NCBI RefSeq assembly: GCF_026212465.1
Contig: NC_080060.1
Span: 16,889,366-16,953,365, forward strand
Length of the DNA stretch: 64,000 nucleotides
Reading direction: 5' to 3'
Source of the DNA: Amaranthus tricolor
Lineage: Eukaryota > Streptophyta > Magnoliopsida > Caryophyllales > Amaranthaceae
This document shows positions 35,177 to 47,333 of the stretch, piece by piece. A model generated the notes under the pieces. That model ran no database searches. It was given only the letters and a program-made list of their open reading frames with translations, and was not told where the DNA came from. The position numbers and the translations under genes are program-made. How positions within the stretch are numbered: the first letter of the stretch is position 1; each line of letters begins with the position of its first letter.

Positions 35177-36286
35177 CAGGCCCGGCCCTTGGAGTAGGCA
35201 AGGAGTGCCGCCACCCAAGGTCCAACATATAAAGAAGCCCATTTCAAAACTCGGAGTTATGGAGTTAGTAATGGCGGTTGACGGTATTCAGTGACAAGGA
35301 AGAGCTTGAAACTTGCAAAGAGAATGAAGATGAAGATTAAAGAAAGCAAGTACTACTTTTTTACAACTTTACATATGAAAAGATAAACATACCCTTAGGA
35401 ACTCTTAAAAATTGCATTTAAAAAAGCAAGAGTAAAAACAAAATAAAAATGGAAGGGTGTAGTTGGGTAGTAGGCAAATGTGGCTAGTCTAGTTAAGATA
35501 AGGTGTCAAACACTTAAACAAATTCAAAATGCTTGAACTTCAATTTATTTCGGTTGATTGTATTTTTCTACATTGTGATTTGTGCACTTTAATAATGATA
35601 AATATTTATTTTTTTCCCATAATTTTAAAAGAGATGAGACGATGCCATCTAATATTAATCTTACCGATATAAAATAGTGTCACTATTAATTAATTAACTT
35701 AATTTTAATTTGTATTTTATTCTTGATTTGTAAGTTAAAATTTATTTAATTGAAATTTTATTTACTTTGCTTCAGTATATTTATAATTAATATCAATTTT
35801 TATTTCATGACTATGCATGATTAGAGAAAGAATGAATTAGTCATTAAATACAATGAAATAGTGAGAATGGAGATTAGTGCATGGAATACTGCAATAATTT
35901 AATTTAAAAATAACTTTTTCCTTACGAATAACTAAACTTTATTAGTTTAGTAAACCAAAAATTATTTAGTCATTGGAAATTATATCAAATTTTTGTTAGT
36001 GTCATAATATTAAGAGGACAAAAAATTTCACCTTAAATGTAATTGTGATGTAATTCATTTGATTTTTTGTTGACTTAATTCACTTTTGATGAAGATAATT
36101 ATGATTTGAATATTTTTTTAAATTAATTGACTTATACTTTTAACTATATTTTTTCTATCAAATGAAACTTAAAAAATAATTTTTTTGTGATATAGATGTA
36201 TGAGAATCGCATTTTAGAAATTTTTGTTAACGTAGAGCCTAGTTAATAATTTTCCTAAAGCCTAATAATTCTCAAGAACGGCATTG
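35177..36286. mobile_element. Non-autonomous hAT-like element with 8-bp duplication
   Basis: Flanks CTCGTGAT (35169-35176) and CTCGTGAC (36287-36294) match 7 of 8. The left end CAGGCCCGGCCCTTGGAG resembles the CAGGGCCGGC termini of plant hAT elements; the right end in reverse, CAATGCCGTTCTTGAG, is a degraded version. The 1.1-kb interior is AT-rich with no ORF. An old, diverged copy; terminal repeats are weak, so the call rests mainly on the duplication. Confidence 0.5.
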
Positions 36287-36294
36287 CTCGTGAC

Positions 36295-36940
36295 AATGTC
36301 TTCCAATGATTTTTTTCTCCTCTATGTGTCAGTGTTTCTATCAATCAAAAATTTCCCATTTTTCAAAAACAAAAAAATTATTTTTATTTAAAATTAAAAA
36401 AAGACGACTTTATTTCTCATTAAAAACGTATTATCTCATAGTGACTCATTTTAACATATACCTAGAAGTATCTTGCTCCAATTTTCATGGGATTCAAGAG
36501 AATCATATTAGCTATAACATAAAATTAGGTACCGTTTTTGACAAATTGGATCCAAACATTCTTAATGAGTCACCAAAATATTTTATTGGTGAAGATTGAG
36601 CATTATAATTAATACCAATATGCTATTATAAACACTTACGTGGCTCTGGTGTTGACAAATTCTTCCACTTGGCAAGCCAACAATAAGTCAACTTACCCAA
36701 GTTTGGGGCCAGATAAGATTGAGATAATAAGGTTGCACAGTTGCATTGATTAAACTCAAAGTTCCACTCTCCAACTCTTAACAATAAACTGATACACCTC
36801 AAAAAAAAGCAAGAGATAGGCTTTGTTGGTTGTTCATTGGTAGAATCTAATCAATGCAATAGCGGACTCCATGATAAAAGATATAGAGTGGACTGACACT
36901 CATTTTTACGTTTGAATTGAATTATTATGTTTTGAATTAT
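36295..36940. other. AT-rich spacer
   Basis: No gene seen. The short open frame at 36306-36599 is low-complexity AT-rich and has no recognisable features. Confidence 0.5.
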
Positions 36941-37211
36941 AATCTCTCCCATTCAGCATATGTGTTTTATTTTTATATTAAATCAAGTCATCTTAAATAT
37001 CTTATTTCTATTTTAGATGCCTTTTTTTTATCGTAATTGAACTCTCTCTACTACACATGTGGTCCCATTTGACAATAAATTGCACTCTCTCCTACACATA
37101 TGTTAAACCTTACTATAAATTAAACTCTCTCCTACACATGTAGTCCATTTGACTACCTATAAATTAGTGAAAAGTTAAATGGAGCATATATGGTAAATAG
37201 GAGGGAGTATA
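36941..37211. mobile_element. Possible Stowaway-like MITE
   Basis: The right end GGAGGGAGTA next to TA is the typical Stowaway terminus in reverse; the left end CTCTCCCATTCAGCATATG is a diverged match to its reverse CTCCCTCCTATTTACCATATATG. TA flanks both ends. Contains about three copies of a degenerate CTCTCTCCTACACATGT unit (37045-37146). Confidence 0.35.
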
Positions 37212-38945
37212 ATGCAATAGAGTTTTTAATTAAATGACTTGGACTATAATGAACCGATCAAATTGAGCCTAATCAATGCAATATTTATATTTAAAATGAT
37301 AAATATAAATAATTTGGAATAATTTCTCTTTAGTCATCTACACTTCAAATTTACGGATTACATGAATTACTCATAAGAGTTGATGGATTACTTGTAGAAA
37401 TGGCAAGCAGATTTAGAGTTGGACTGTATCACTTTAAATCGAATCATTTCTGACGATTTAGTTAATTTTTAAAGTTTTGGATAATTCGTTTTGTTTAACA
37501 TCACTTTGATGTTATCATAGTTTTGAAAAACATAATTATAAAATAACGATGTCAAATTCTTAATATCAAAAGATTAAGGTTAGTTACAATAATAAAATAA
37601 CAATGTCAAAGTACACGAGTTCTCCTTCCTTCCAAGCTATATTGAATCTTTTACACAATTCTTTTTAAGTTTCTCGAATTCTAATTTTTTATCTTTCATA
37701 TTTGTTCACTATACCTCATATTTTACATGCTCAAATCAAGTCATGCTATGTTTGGCAGTGAAGATTTCATTTAAAAATTTAGAATTGCTCAAATTTAGTA
37801 TTTGGGCAAATAAAAAATTGAAATTGAATTTGAACTAACTCTACTATTGTTTTAAAATTAGTTAACATTTTAAAATTTATAATTCGAAATGAATTGACTG
37901 AATTATTCCCAAATACAACCTTAAATGATTCTCTTTCATCTTCTGCTCAACATATACGACTCCTAACATCTTTTGATAGTGTTGATTTGAATTGTACTCC
38001 ATTTAATGTCCCCTAATCCATCTACACATTCACATTTTCGAATAATAAATCAGGCTTCTTAATATATTTGCAGTACGATTCATTCAAAAATCAATTATTT
38101 ATTTGGGTACAAATCTAATTATATATTAAACTATATTAAAAATATTACAATTGTCAAAGTATGTATTATTATATGTTTATATTTTCTAGCAAGGTCGAGA
38201 AAGATTTGAGGAATTATTAGGGATTTTTTGTCAAACCGTCCAGACTTTTCTTCAAATATTTATATAAAAAATATTCTAAAAGATTAGGACAGCTTAACTT
38301 AGGTTGAAATGTAATGAATCATTCTAAGGGGGAGTTGGACCCCTTTTTTAAAGTGACTAATACGACTACAAAGTCAGCATGTAGTCTCTTAACAACTCGG
38401 ATTAATCATTAATGACTACCTGATTATTATAAACTTTATATGCTCCTTCATTAAGCAAATAGTCTGGATGAGATATTCAGTCGGTGCTCAATGCTGATCA
38501 AGGCCACGATCCTGTTTTCCTTTTTATTATACTCCATATAACTAGCTTTATATTAGGCCGTGACAAATTTTACTATGGCCCACTCGTGTGGACACGGTAT
38601 ACTCGTGGATTTGGGCCCACAAATCCACGGGTTAAGAGTATTGACTTGCACATACACTTGGTTAGATTTATTATTTCCAAAAATCATATGGTAGTAGGAA
38701 GATTAGCTTACCCAATATATGCAGGTCAACAACTTACTATTTTATCGATGTAAAATCTTGTCTCATATATAAAAAGTATTTTCTAACACTAACTATCCGT
38801 ACAATTCCTATAATGCACGGAATTACCATACACTTACTATAAATAAATAAATTATTAATATTATTTTTGAATATATATAAGTCTCTATGATGATATTTTT
38901 ATATTTTTCATGAATAACATATATATTGTTGAATATTAAACAAAT
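37212..38945. other. AT-rich intergenic DNA
   Basis: No gene, RNA or defined repeat recognised. The frame at 38484-38753 lacks domains and codon structure. Confidence 0.5.
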
Positions 38946-38956
38946 ATTTAGTAAAT

Positions 38957-39603
38957 TTTCATGGTATCATTTATCTAACTTATTTATTTGTTTAAAATTA
39001 TTAATGTCTCTTTACCTTAATGACCTTTGACTTTCCATATCGACTTTGACTTTCGATCAATGGACCTTTGTCTAAATTTCCTCCTCCCTTAAAAGGCCCA
39101 AAGGCTGTTTACCTCTCAATACCCTAACTTCCTTCCAGCAAAATAACTTCCCATTCTCCCTCATTGCTTGGCTATCCTTCTTCCAAGGCTGGTAACTTCC
39201 CATTGCACCCATGATCTTCAACCTCTCCTTTCTGAAGTAACTTCCTTCCCCACCATTATAAATAGAGACAACCATCAGAGAGGGAGAGGACATCTGAAAA
39301 TAATCTTAAGTCACCTTACTTATTCTCTACTTCATTCTCTACTTCATTAGCCTACCCAAAATTCTAGTAACATCATCCACAGCATCTTTTTGCATTCAGC
39401 CTATAATCACTTACTCCATATTCTCATATCTACGTTCTAACTTGAGCGTCGGAGGGGTTTTCCGGGAGATCACCCCCGGACAAGGCTAACGTGTTGTTTT
39501 GCAGGAATTCAAGTCGCTTCCTTCCACGAATCGTCACTCCTGAAAACACTTCTACTAACGGTATTTCGAGTGTTTCCCACTTCCTCGTTTCATAACCGAA
39601 ACA
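38957..39603 (+). repeat. Tat element 5' LTR
   Basis: 647 bp ending CATAACCGAAACA. Its first bases are TTTCATGG where the 3' LTR has TGTCATGG, so the 5' terminal TG has mutated. Confidence 0.9.
39257..39264 (+). promoter_or_regulatory. TATA box in Tat 5' LTR
   Basis: TATAAATA, about 340 bp before the LTR end; the same word is in the 3' LTR at 51103-51110. The transcript probably starts near 39290. Confidence 0.7.
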
Positions 39604-39605
39604 GT

Positions 39606-39623
39606 TTGGCGCCGTCTGTGGGG
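39606..39623 (+). other. Tat element primer-binding site
   Basis: TTGGCGCCGTCTGTGGGG just after the LTR; this is the hallmark start of Tat/Athila internal regions. Confidence 0.9.
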
Positions 39624-39638
39624 ATTGAATAAGAAGTC

Positions 39639-41180
39639 ATGGCTCCTAAGAAAAATCTGACTCAAACCGCCACCGTGCACAGCATAGATACAGACACTTC
39701 CGCAGGTCACGCTAATAATCAAGCCGTGACTCGTCGTGATCTGGACATGCTAGCACGAAACCTCACCGCCGCTTTCTCTGAACAACTCCGCACCGTCATA
39801 AGTAATACTCCTACTCAACAACGAGTGTTGGAAGACATGGCGGACCAAATAAAAAATTTGTAAGAACGAATCGAACCCCATCAAGAGATACCAAAGTCTC
39901 ATGAATCTCAAGATGGGAACTCGAAGATGGGAACTCGAGGACTTCCCACTCCAGTAGGCGCAATAGGAAGAGGCGGGAAAGATCCCGAACCTACCCGAGT
40001 CTCGGCAAAACAAATCCGCGAGATGGCGAATCTAAAACCGCCTCTCAAGACGCCCGCACCTTCCTAGAGAGCAAGAAACAAAAGACGTCTGAAAGCGTCC
40101 AATCACTGGTGGATAAAAGGAGGGAAGAAAGAAAGCAAGCCCAAGCCGCGGAATCTAGTCGCCGCATCACTATGCTGTGGAATGAGGCCAACAAAAGTTG
40201 CCTTCCTGAAAATTTTATACCAATCATCTCTCCGCTGGCCCCGGAGATACTAAATACTCCCAATAACGGGAAAATAAAAATTCCAAACATGGCGGCCTTC
40301 GATGGAACATCCTGCCCGGAGGAACACCTGATGGCCTACAAAAACCTGATGCTGTTGTATACCAATGACCCGTCATTGTGGTGCAAGTTCTTCCCAACTA
40401 CCCTTACGGGAGTAGCGCTGACATGGTACACCTCCCTTCCAGGAGGAAGTATACACAACTTCGCCCAATTGGAGGGCAAGTTCATGGGTCATTTTGTAGC
40501 ATTAAGAAGACAGGAAAAATCAAACTTCCATTTGCTTAGCATCACACAATTGGAAGGAGAGTCAATATCATCTTATCTAAAAAAATTGCATGAGGCGATA
40601 TTGGAGGTAACTGATTTGGAAGAATCGGTTGCATTAAATGCCCTGATCAACGGAATGAAGGCCCAACGGCTGAAGTTCCAGTTGGTCGAAAGTCAAGTAA
40701 AGATGTATGTGGAGGCCATGAAGCAATTCCAAAGCTATGTCACGGCCTCCGAAATATGTCAAGCCCATGATCCTAAAAAACGGAGGTCGGATAAGAAGGA
40801 TCCAACCAATCATCCCTCAAGGAGCAGAGAAGAACAGTCATCAAGGAGGGAAAGAAACTACATGTCGCGTCGTCCAGAACCCCCGTCGGATATGGGGACC
40901 CCACGATCCCGTCATGTATATGTCACTAAAGGGGAGCCCAGGACGCGGAATCTGTTAGATGGAGGCAATGACCCGCTGTTCAACCGGAACAGGAAGAACA
41001 TATTCTTCGCCATCAGGGATCACTTGCCAACTCCACCTCCTACTGCCACCCCCTCTGATAGGCGCAACTACAATCTGTGGTGTGATTACCACAAAGAGCA
41101 CGGCCACACTTTGGCACAATGCCGCGAACTCAAACGTATCCTAAGTCAGTTGGCTGACGAGGGAAAATTGTCCAGGTTCA
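39639..41180 (+). pseudogene. Tat gag with early stop and 14-bp-duplication frameshift
   Basis: Starts MAPKKNLTQTATV at 39639. The frame has TAA at 39861 and is then shifted by a perfect 14-bp tandem duplication (39911-39924 and 39925-39938); the shift of two bases is exactly what moves it into the frame that is open from before 40109. Capsid region: PNMAAFDGTSCPEEHL, LTGVALTWYTSLPGGSI, FMGHFVALRRQEKSN. A single zinc-knuckle-like CDYHKEHGHTLAQCRELK lies near 41080-41135. The open frame continues without a stop into protease. Confidence 0.85.
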
Positions 41181-43905
41181 CCAACCGAAAGGACTACGAT
41201 GCTGGAAGGGAAGTAGAGAGGAGGCCATGGAATCAGAGACGCAGATCCCCCAAAAGGGATGAGACCAGGCGCGAAAGTTCCAACACTCAAGGAACTATCA
41301 ACATGATTTTCGGAGGATATACGGAAAAATATCCTACCATCCGCGCAGCGAGAAATAGCGTCCACACTCTGCTAAAAGGGCCCCCGAAAGCCTCATCAAG
41401 TGGGCCGATCATGTGGTTTGATGCCACGACCTCCCAAACGCTGCAACAACCCCATACTGACGCTCTGGTGGTCACCCTCAAAATTGGGCAAATGAAAGTC
41501 AAAAGGGTACTCGTGGATACCGGGAGCACGGCTGATCTCATAACAATGGAGTGCCTGAGAAAAACGAAGTTCGAAGAAAAGCACTTACAACCCCTAGACA
41601 AACCGCTGATTGGGTTTGGGGGAAGTCAAGTTATCTCACTGGGCACGATCATCCTCCCCGTGCGGGTGGGGGAAAGAAATGAAAGCAGAACCATGCTCAT
41701 ACGATTCACGGTGGTGGATCTCACCTTTCCCTACAACGCTATCATGGGGCTTCCGCTGATCAACAAAATCAAAGCCGCGATCTTTCCCCATCAACTCTTG
41801 CTACAATTCGAGCGGGATGATGGACAGGTAGGAATCATCAAAGGGGATCAGGTGACGGCACGCCAATGCCTCATCAATACCTTAAAACGAGGAACTTCCA
41901 TCACCCCCTCCAAAAGGGAAAGGGAAGAGGAGTTCCCTAGCGTCATGAGCGTGTATCTAGAGAACCCCAACCCGCAAGAAAGGCCTCGCCCCGTAGAGCG
42001 ATACGAGGAGGTGGACATATTCGGAGGAAAACGCATCAAAATAGGGAAGGACCTCCTTGGCCCGGTGATGCAAGATATCACCCTTACTGAGTTTTGCGAC
42101 GTCTTCACTTTTTCCACGGAAGAAATGCCTGGCATCCCTACAAGTGTCATGTGCCATAAACTTGATATAAAGCCAGGCTACAAACCCGTGAAGCAAAAGC
42201 TGCGACATCATGGAAGAGAGCGAATAGAGACTGCCCGAGAAGAAGTGGAGAAATTGCTAAGAGCTGGATTCATCAAAGAATGCAAATACTCCGACTGGCT
42301 CTCAAACGTCGTCCTCGTGAAAAAAGCAAACGGCAAGTGGAGGATGTGCGTTGACTTCACGGATCTGAATAAGGCCTACCCCAAGGACGATTATCCTCTT
42401 CCTAAAATAGATCGTTTGGTAGATTCCACGGCAGGCCATGCTCTACTAAGTTTCATGGATGCTAACGCTGGCTACCATCAAATTCCCTTGGCCACAGAAG
42501 ACCAGCCCCATACGGCCTTCATCACGAATGCTGGAGTATACTGCTACAAAGTTATGTCCTTCGGGTTCAAGAACGCTGGAGCTACTTACCAGAGAATGGT
42601 CAATAAGGTCTTCCAACATCAGATAAGCCGAAACTTGGAAGTACGTGGACGATATGATCACAAAAATCAAGCAGGCGTCCCAACATGTCGCGGACTTACG
42701 CGAAACATTCAACACCCTCCGGAAATATCAAATGAGACTCAACCCTGAAAAGTGCGTGTTTGGAGTCACCGGTGGGAAATGCCTTGGTTTCCTTGTTGAC
42801 GAAAGAGGAATAGAAGCCAACCCTGATAAGATACAGGCAATCCGGGACATGAAGTCCCCAGGATCCATAAAAAAAGTTCAAAAGCTAACAGGATGCATAG
42901 CTGCTTTGGGAAGTTTTTTTATCCAAGTCCGCGGACAGATGTTCGCCTTTCTTCAAAACCCTCAAACAAAGCAAATTCGAATGGACAAAAGAAGCCGAGG
43001 AATCATTCCAGCAGTTGAAAGAACACTTGTCTTCTTTGCCGAAACTAGTCTCGCCATACAACGGGGAAAAATTGGTCTTATATGTCTCAGTCTCCGAATA
43101 CTCTCTGTCAGGAGTACTGATCGCCGAAAGAGAAAAGAAGCAATTCCCCGTATACTATGTGAGTCACGCCTTTCGAGGATCTGAGGGAAACTACAGCGAA
43201 ATAGAAAAGGTCTTATTTGTAATCGTGATGGCGAGCAGGAAACTGAAACCATACTTCCAATCCCACAAGATCGTTGTCAGATCCGGCCAACCGGTGAAAA
43301 AGATTTTGGAAGGAAAAAACAAATCAAGCCGCGTCACTAATTGGGGTAATCAACTTGCAGATTTTGGCATCGAATACGAACCAAGAACAGCGATCAAAGC
43401 ACAAGCCTTGGCTGACTTCATCGCCGAAAGCACTATCCCACAACATCCTAAGCCAAATCAAGAATGGAAGTTGTATGTGGATGGATCCTCGACACAATTA
43501 GCAAGCGGAGCTGGGCTGCTAATCATGTCCTCTGCTGGGGTTCGTATGGAAAGAGCGGTCAGATTCGAGTTTGCGGCCTCTAATAATGAAGCGGAATATG
43601 AAGCATTGCTCATGGGGCTCAAAATCTGCCATGAAGCAGGGGCGAAAGTATTATCCACTTTTTCTGACTCCTAGTTAATAGTCGGACAAGTAAATGGAGA
43701 ATTCGAGGCCAAAGATGATGGCATGAAGATGTAGCTGCAACAAGTAAGAGAATTTGTCAAGAAATTCGACAAATTCACATTATTCCACATCCCAAGATCT
43801 CAAAACGCACAAGCCGATTCCCTGGCAAAACTCGCCAGCTCAGCTGAAACTTCCGCGGCTCGCGAAATTATCTGGGAAGTTCTTCCGAACCCCAGTATCA
43901 ACCTT
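41181..43905 (+). pseudogene. Tat protease-RT-RNase H-second RNase H, several frameshifts
   Basis: Protease LVDTGSTADLIT near 41511-41547. RT: WRMCVDFTDLNKAYPKDDYPLP (about 42342-42405, quoted in part), DANAGYHQIPL, MSFGFKNAGATYQRM. A one-base loss at about 42640 falls right at the YVDD catalytic box. The thumb continues in a second frame (MRLNPEKCVFGV) to a T7 run at 42913-42919, where a slip moves RNase H to a third frame (43015-43674). That frame ends with a second, archaeal-type RNase H (LYVDGSSTQLASGAG, NNEAEYEALL). TAG stops at 43672 and 43732 break it before HIPRSQNAQADSLAKLA. The dual RNase H defines the Tat lineage. Inactive as it stands. Confidence 0.88.
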
Positions 43906-45171
43906 ATGGTTAACACAATTGATAGATCAGATATGTGGATGGAACCTTACATCAAATTTTTGCAAAATCAGACGCTCCCCCATGACGAGAATCAAGCCAA
44001 AGTGCTTCAAAAGAAGGCCAGATGGTTCGAGCTCCACGAAGGCACGCTTGATAAAAAATCATATACCCATCCCCTCTTAAAGTGTGTTTCTCCTGAAGAA
44101 GGAAACTACATCCTTCGCGAAATACATGAAGGCGGATGCGGCATACATCAAGGAGTACGAACCGTCATTGGCAAAGTCCTCAGAAGCGGATATTATTGGC
44201 CCTCTCTCAGGAAGGACGCGGAAACCTTGGTCAAGCGATGTCCCGAATGCCAATACCACTCAAAGATTGGAAGAAAACCATCTAACTACATGTCCGCCAT
44301 GCAAGCCGTCTTACCGTTCGATAAATGGGGTATGGATCTCCTTAGCCCCTTCTCTCCCACAAAGGGACAACGCAAATTCATTATAGTAGCTATTGATTAT
44401 TTCACCAAGTACGTGGAAGCAGAGCCCCTCAGCTCCGTCACGGATAACCAAGTCTGCCAATTCATATGGCGAAATATCATCACAAGATACGGCATTCCTC
44501 GTGTGATCATCACTGACAATGGGAGACAATTTGTCAGTAAGAACACAACACAATACTGTGGCAGATTTGGCATTCAAATCCGATTCAGCTCCGTATCTCG
44601 GCCACAAACAAATGGGCAAGTTGAATCGGCAAACAAGGAGATCCTGAACGGTATCAAAAAGAAGATAGACGGGGTTAAAGGTACTTGGGACGAAGAATTA
44701 CCCGGCATCCTGTGGGCAAGCCGAACAACCGTCAAAGAAGCAACGGGGCATACCCCATTCTCTCTGGTATATGGATCTAAAGCAGTGCTTCCAGTAGAGA
44801 TAGGCATACCCTCCACAAGGGTTACCTACTACTCACACGACGAGAATGAACAGAGGAAAAGGGAGAACTTGGATCTGCTTCCAAAAACACGGGGGAACGC
44901 ATTATTAAGGTCCATGGCCCAGAAGCAAAAAATGATTCGCAGCTTCAACCGGCTCGTCAAAACCAAACATATTCATGTGGGGGACTATGTCCTACGCAAA
45001 GTAGAAGCCACAGGGAAAATCGTAGAGAAAGGGAAGCTTGGAGCCAACTGGGATGGTCCGTTCAAAATCGTCCGTGTCATCAAACCTGGAACATTTGAAC
45101 TGGAAGACATGAAAGGAAAGAAGCTACCCCGCCCATGGAATGGAGATCATTTGAAAAAGTACTTCATTTAA
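43906..45171 (+). CDS. Tat integrase, intact segment of pol
   Basis: 421 codons, the open 3' end of pol; the Met at 43906 is only the first in the frame, since the domain is normally part of the polyprotein. The zinc-binding region has H...GGCGIHQG...RCPECQYH (about 44130-44265). The catalytic core has WGMDLLSPF (Asp near 44332), ITDNGRQF (Asp near 44515) and NGQVESANKE (Glu near 44624), all present. The C-terminal segment has GDYVLRKVEATG and ANWDGPFKIVRV, the GPF/Y-type module, ending HLKKYFI. No chromodomain follows, as expected for Tat. It sits downstream of broken RT, so expression is unlikely. Confidence 0.87.
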   Translation: MVNTIDRSDMWMEPYIKFLQNQTLPHDENQAKVLQKKARWFELHEGTLDKKSYTHPLLKCVSPEEGNYILREIHEGGCGIHQGVRTVIGKVLRSGYYWPSLRKDAETLVKRCPECQYHSKIGRKPSNYMSAMQAVLPFDKWGMDLLSPFSPTKGQRKFIIVAIDYFTKYVEAEPLSSVTDNQVCQFIWRNIITRYGIPRVIITDNGRQFVSKNTTQYCGRFGIQIRFSSVSRPQTNGQVESANKEILNGIKKKIDGVKGTWDEELPGILWASRTTVKEATGHTPFSLVYGSKAVLPVEIGIPSTRVTYYSHDENEQRKRENLDLLPKTRGNALLRSMAQKQKMIRSFNRLVKTKHIHVGDYVLRKVEATGKIVEKGKLGANWDGPFKIVRVIKPGTFELEDMKGKKLPRPWNGDHLKKYFI

Positions 45172-45399
45172 TAAGATTTGCAAGGGGCCAGTCCGATCAT
45201 TAATGTCATCACAAGTTCATCCCGCGGCATTATCACATTGTTCAAAATCAGTTGTATCTCATCCCGCGGCATGAGTCGCGTTGTCATTACATTTTTCAAT
45301 AATCGAGATTTCATTTTGAACCAATTTAACCGGCTCTAGAAGTATTCAGTTATATTCTACTTCTGGTAATATTGCAAATCTTATAAAATTCAGTTGTGT
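45172..45399 (+). repeat. CCCGCGGCAT short repeats downstream of Tat pol
   Basis: TCATCCCGCGGCAT recurs at about 45218-45231 and 45259-45272 with similar flanks; related GCCGCG/CCGCGG words recur near 50230-50560. Confidence 0.5.
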
Positions 45400-46022
45400 C
45401 CATAAGTCGGACCCCTTGAGAGAGGTCCCATATCCAAATTAATTCTAAGTCGTCACAAATCAGTGACATCGACAAGTCGGACCCTCAGATTGGGGTCCCA
45501 AGTTCAAAATTATTCTAAGTAAAAAAATTCGCTAAGATGTTCTCTAACCGGGATATCGACAAGTCGGACCCTCAGATTGGGGTCCCAAGTTCAAAATTAT
45601 TCCAAGTAAAAATCTCACTTGATGTTTCCTGGCCGTCACATCGACAAGTCGGACCCTTAGATTGGTGCCCCAAGTTCAAAATTATTCCAAATAAAAATCT
45701 CACTTGATGTTCCCTAACCGGGATATCGTCAAGTCGGACCCTTAGATTGGGATCTCAAGTTCAAAATTATTCTAAGTAAATATTTAGCTTGATATTTCCT
45801 GTCCGCAACGTCGATAAGTCGGACCCTCAGATGGGGGTCCTAAGTTCAAAATTAGACCAAGTAAATCTTCAAGGTCACCCGGCCGTGCCATCGATAAGTC
45901 GAACCCATAGATTGGTTCCGAGGTCGAAGTTGTCAAGTTTACTAAGTAAATATCACCTAGCCGTGACATCAATAAATCGGGCCCATAGAATGGGGCCCCA
46001 AGATCGGAATTGTTCCAAGTAA
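45400..46022 (+). repeat. Hairpin minisatellite array, left (about 8 units of 75-90 bp)
   Basis: Units share a core CGAYAAGTCGGACCC, then about 8 bases and GGGGTCCC, then AAGTTCAAAATTATTCTAAGTA. Cores begin near 45402, 45472, 45557, 45642, 45729, 45812, 45892 and 45972. GGACCC...GGGTCC can form a 6-bp hairpin. All units are in plus orientation. Located just beyond the 3' end of the antisense gene. Confidence 0.88.
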
Positions 46023-46522
46023 AAAATTATTTCTTGCTTATTGATTGAAAGAAGCCGCGGCAATGAAATAGAATTGGAAATACTTAAACACAGTAATACA
46101 TTGGTATCAAGAACAATCATTGATCATACGAATAATTCGGCACAAAAAATGATTCTATTCAAGGTTATAAAAGTTAATTACAAATGTCAAATTTACATTA
46201 CAAAATCAGAAATCGTCCAAGAAGGCGTCTACATCTCCCTCCGGATCTTGAGGAGGGGACCCGGCCACTCCCTCGCCAAGGCTCGGAGTGAAGCTTATAA
46301 ATTCTTCAACATCGAACGGCTCCACTCCGATCTCGGATAAATCCCTGGATAAGCCTTGGAGGTTTTTGCCCTCGTCAATCAGCAGATTGGATAAATCTAA
46401 ACATAAACTCTCCAGCTTAGAGAGCGTCAAGTTCTCGAGGACGTCCGAGGCTGAGGGAGGAGAGAGAGAGAGTTTATCCAAATCAAGGCATAAGGCCTCC
46501 CTTTCAGCAGTAAGGTCCACTC

Positions 46523-46570
46523 TCTCCGACCACTCCCTTGCCTCTACTCTCTCCGACCACTCCCTTGCCT
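46523..46570. repeat. 24-bp tandem duplication in the antisense gene
   Basis: ACTCTCTCCGACCACTCCCT is repeated back to back (about 46518 and 46542), in the last segment of the antisense gene. Confidence 0.75.
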
Positions 46571-47258
46571 CTTCCGCGTCCCAATGGGGTCCACCAGCAT
46601 CGCTGACTCCCGCTCCAAAATCGGAGCTAGGTTAGCCAAAGCTTCGTTCCCCTTTTCGTTTGCCTTCTCAAGGAGGAAATCGAAGTCGACGCCTAACTCC
46701 GCGGCAAGCCAGGCGGAATTTTTCATCACTTATCATGGTATCAGAGCCCACCATCTCCGGGGTCAGCGCCCCCAAGAAACGTGACGCCTCCGGCTCATCC
46801 GAGGTCAACCAAATCCTTACCATACGCGACTTCCTACCCAAGCAAAGCTTGTATATTCTTGTCGCGGATAACAAGGTTTGGAACTTATTCAAGTCATCAG
46901 AAACCTGACGCAGAAGTGACTAGTTTTGTCGAACCAGCCTAGCATGAATATCCGTCAGGTGCCCGATCTCATGGCCAAGGGTGGCCGACATGTTTGAAGC
47001 CGCGTCTAAATTAGCCACGGTCCCCTCCAGCTGCTTTCTGGCCTTCTCTCGCCATTGTTCTGTGCTGACTAAGCGCTCTTTTAGTTCGACGCACTTAGCC
47101 AGCTTCTTTTTTAAGACCGGCAGCTCCTCAAGATCCTCCCTCAGCTTCTTCAGCTCCTCCTCTTGTTCATTACAGTGAGAAGTGAGGGCCGCCAGGGTTT
47201 CTCTATCCGCGGCACTCTGACGACTGAGGTTCAATTCGAACGATAACCTCAAGTATGT

Positions 47259-47333
47259 CTGCAAAAAAGGAATCAAGTCAATAGATCATCCGGCCGTCTT
47301 ATTCAAACAGATTATGAAAAGGTAACATCGTAC
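47259..47333 (-). other. Intron in the antisense gene (75 nt)
   Basis: Minus-strand GCTGAG/GTACGATG...CCTTTTTTGCAG/ACATAC; phase 0, connecting the basic region to the coiled-coil region. Confidence 0.72.

Noticed and set aside
36306..36599. 97-residue AT-rich frame
   Set aside because: Low complexity, no similarity recognised.
39072..39293. 73-residue frame, repeated at 50918-51139
   Set aside because: Present twice because it is in both Tat LTRs; overlaps the TATA region; no domain.
45400..46022. CRISPR-like regular repeats
   Set aside because: Whole units, not just short repeats, are similar and the genome is a plant's; these are minisatellites.
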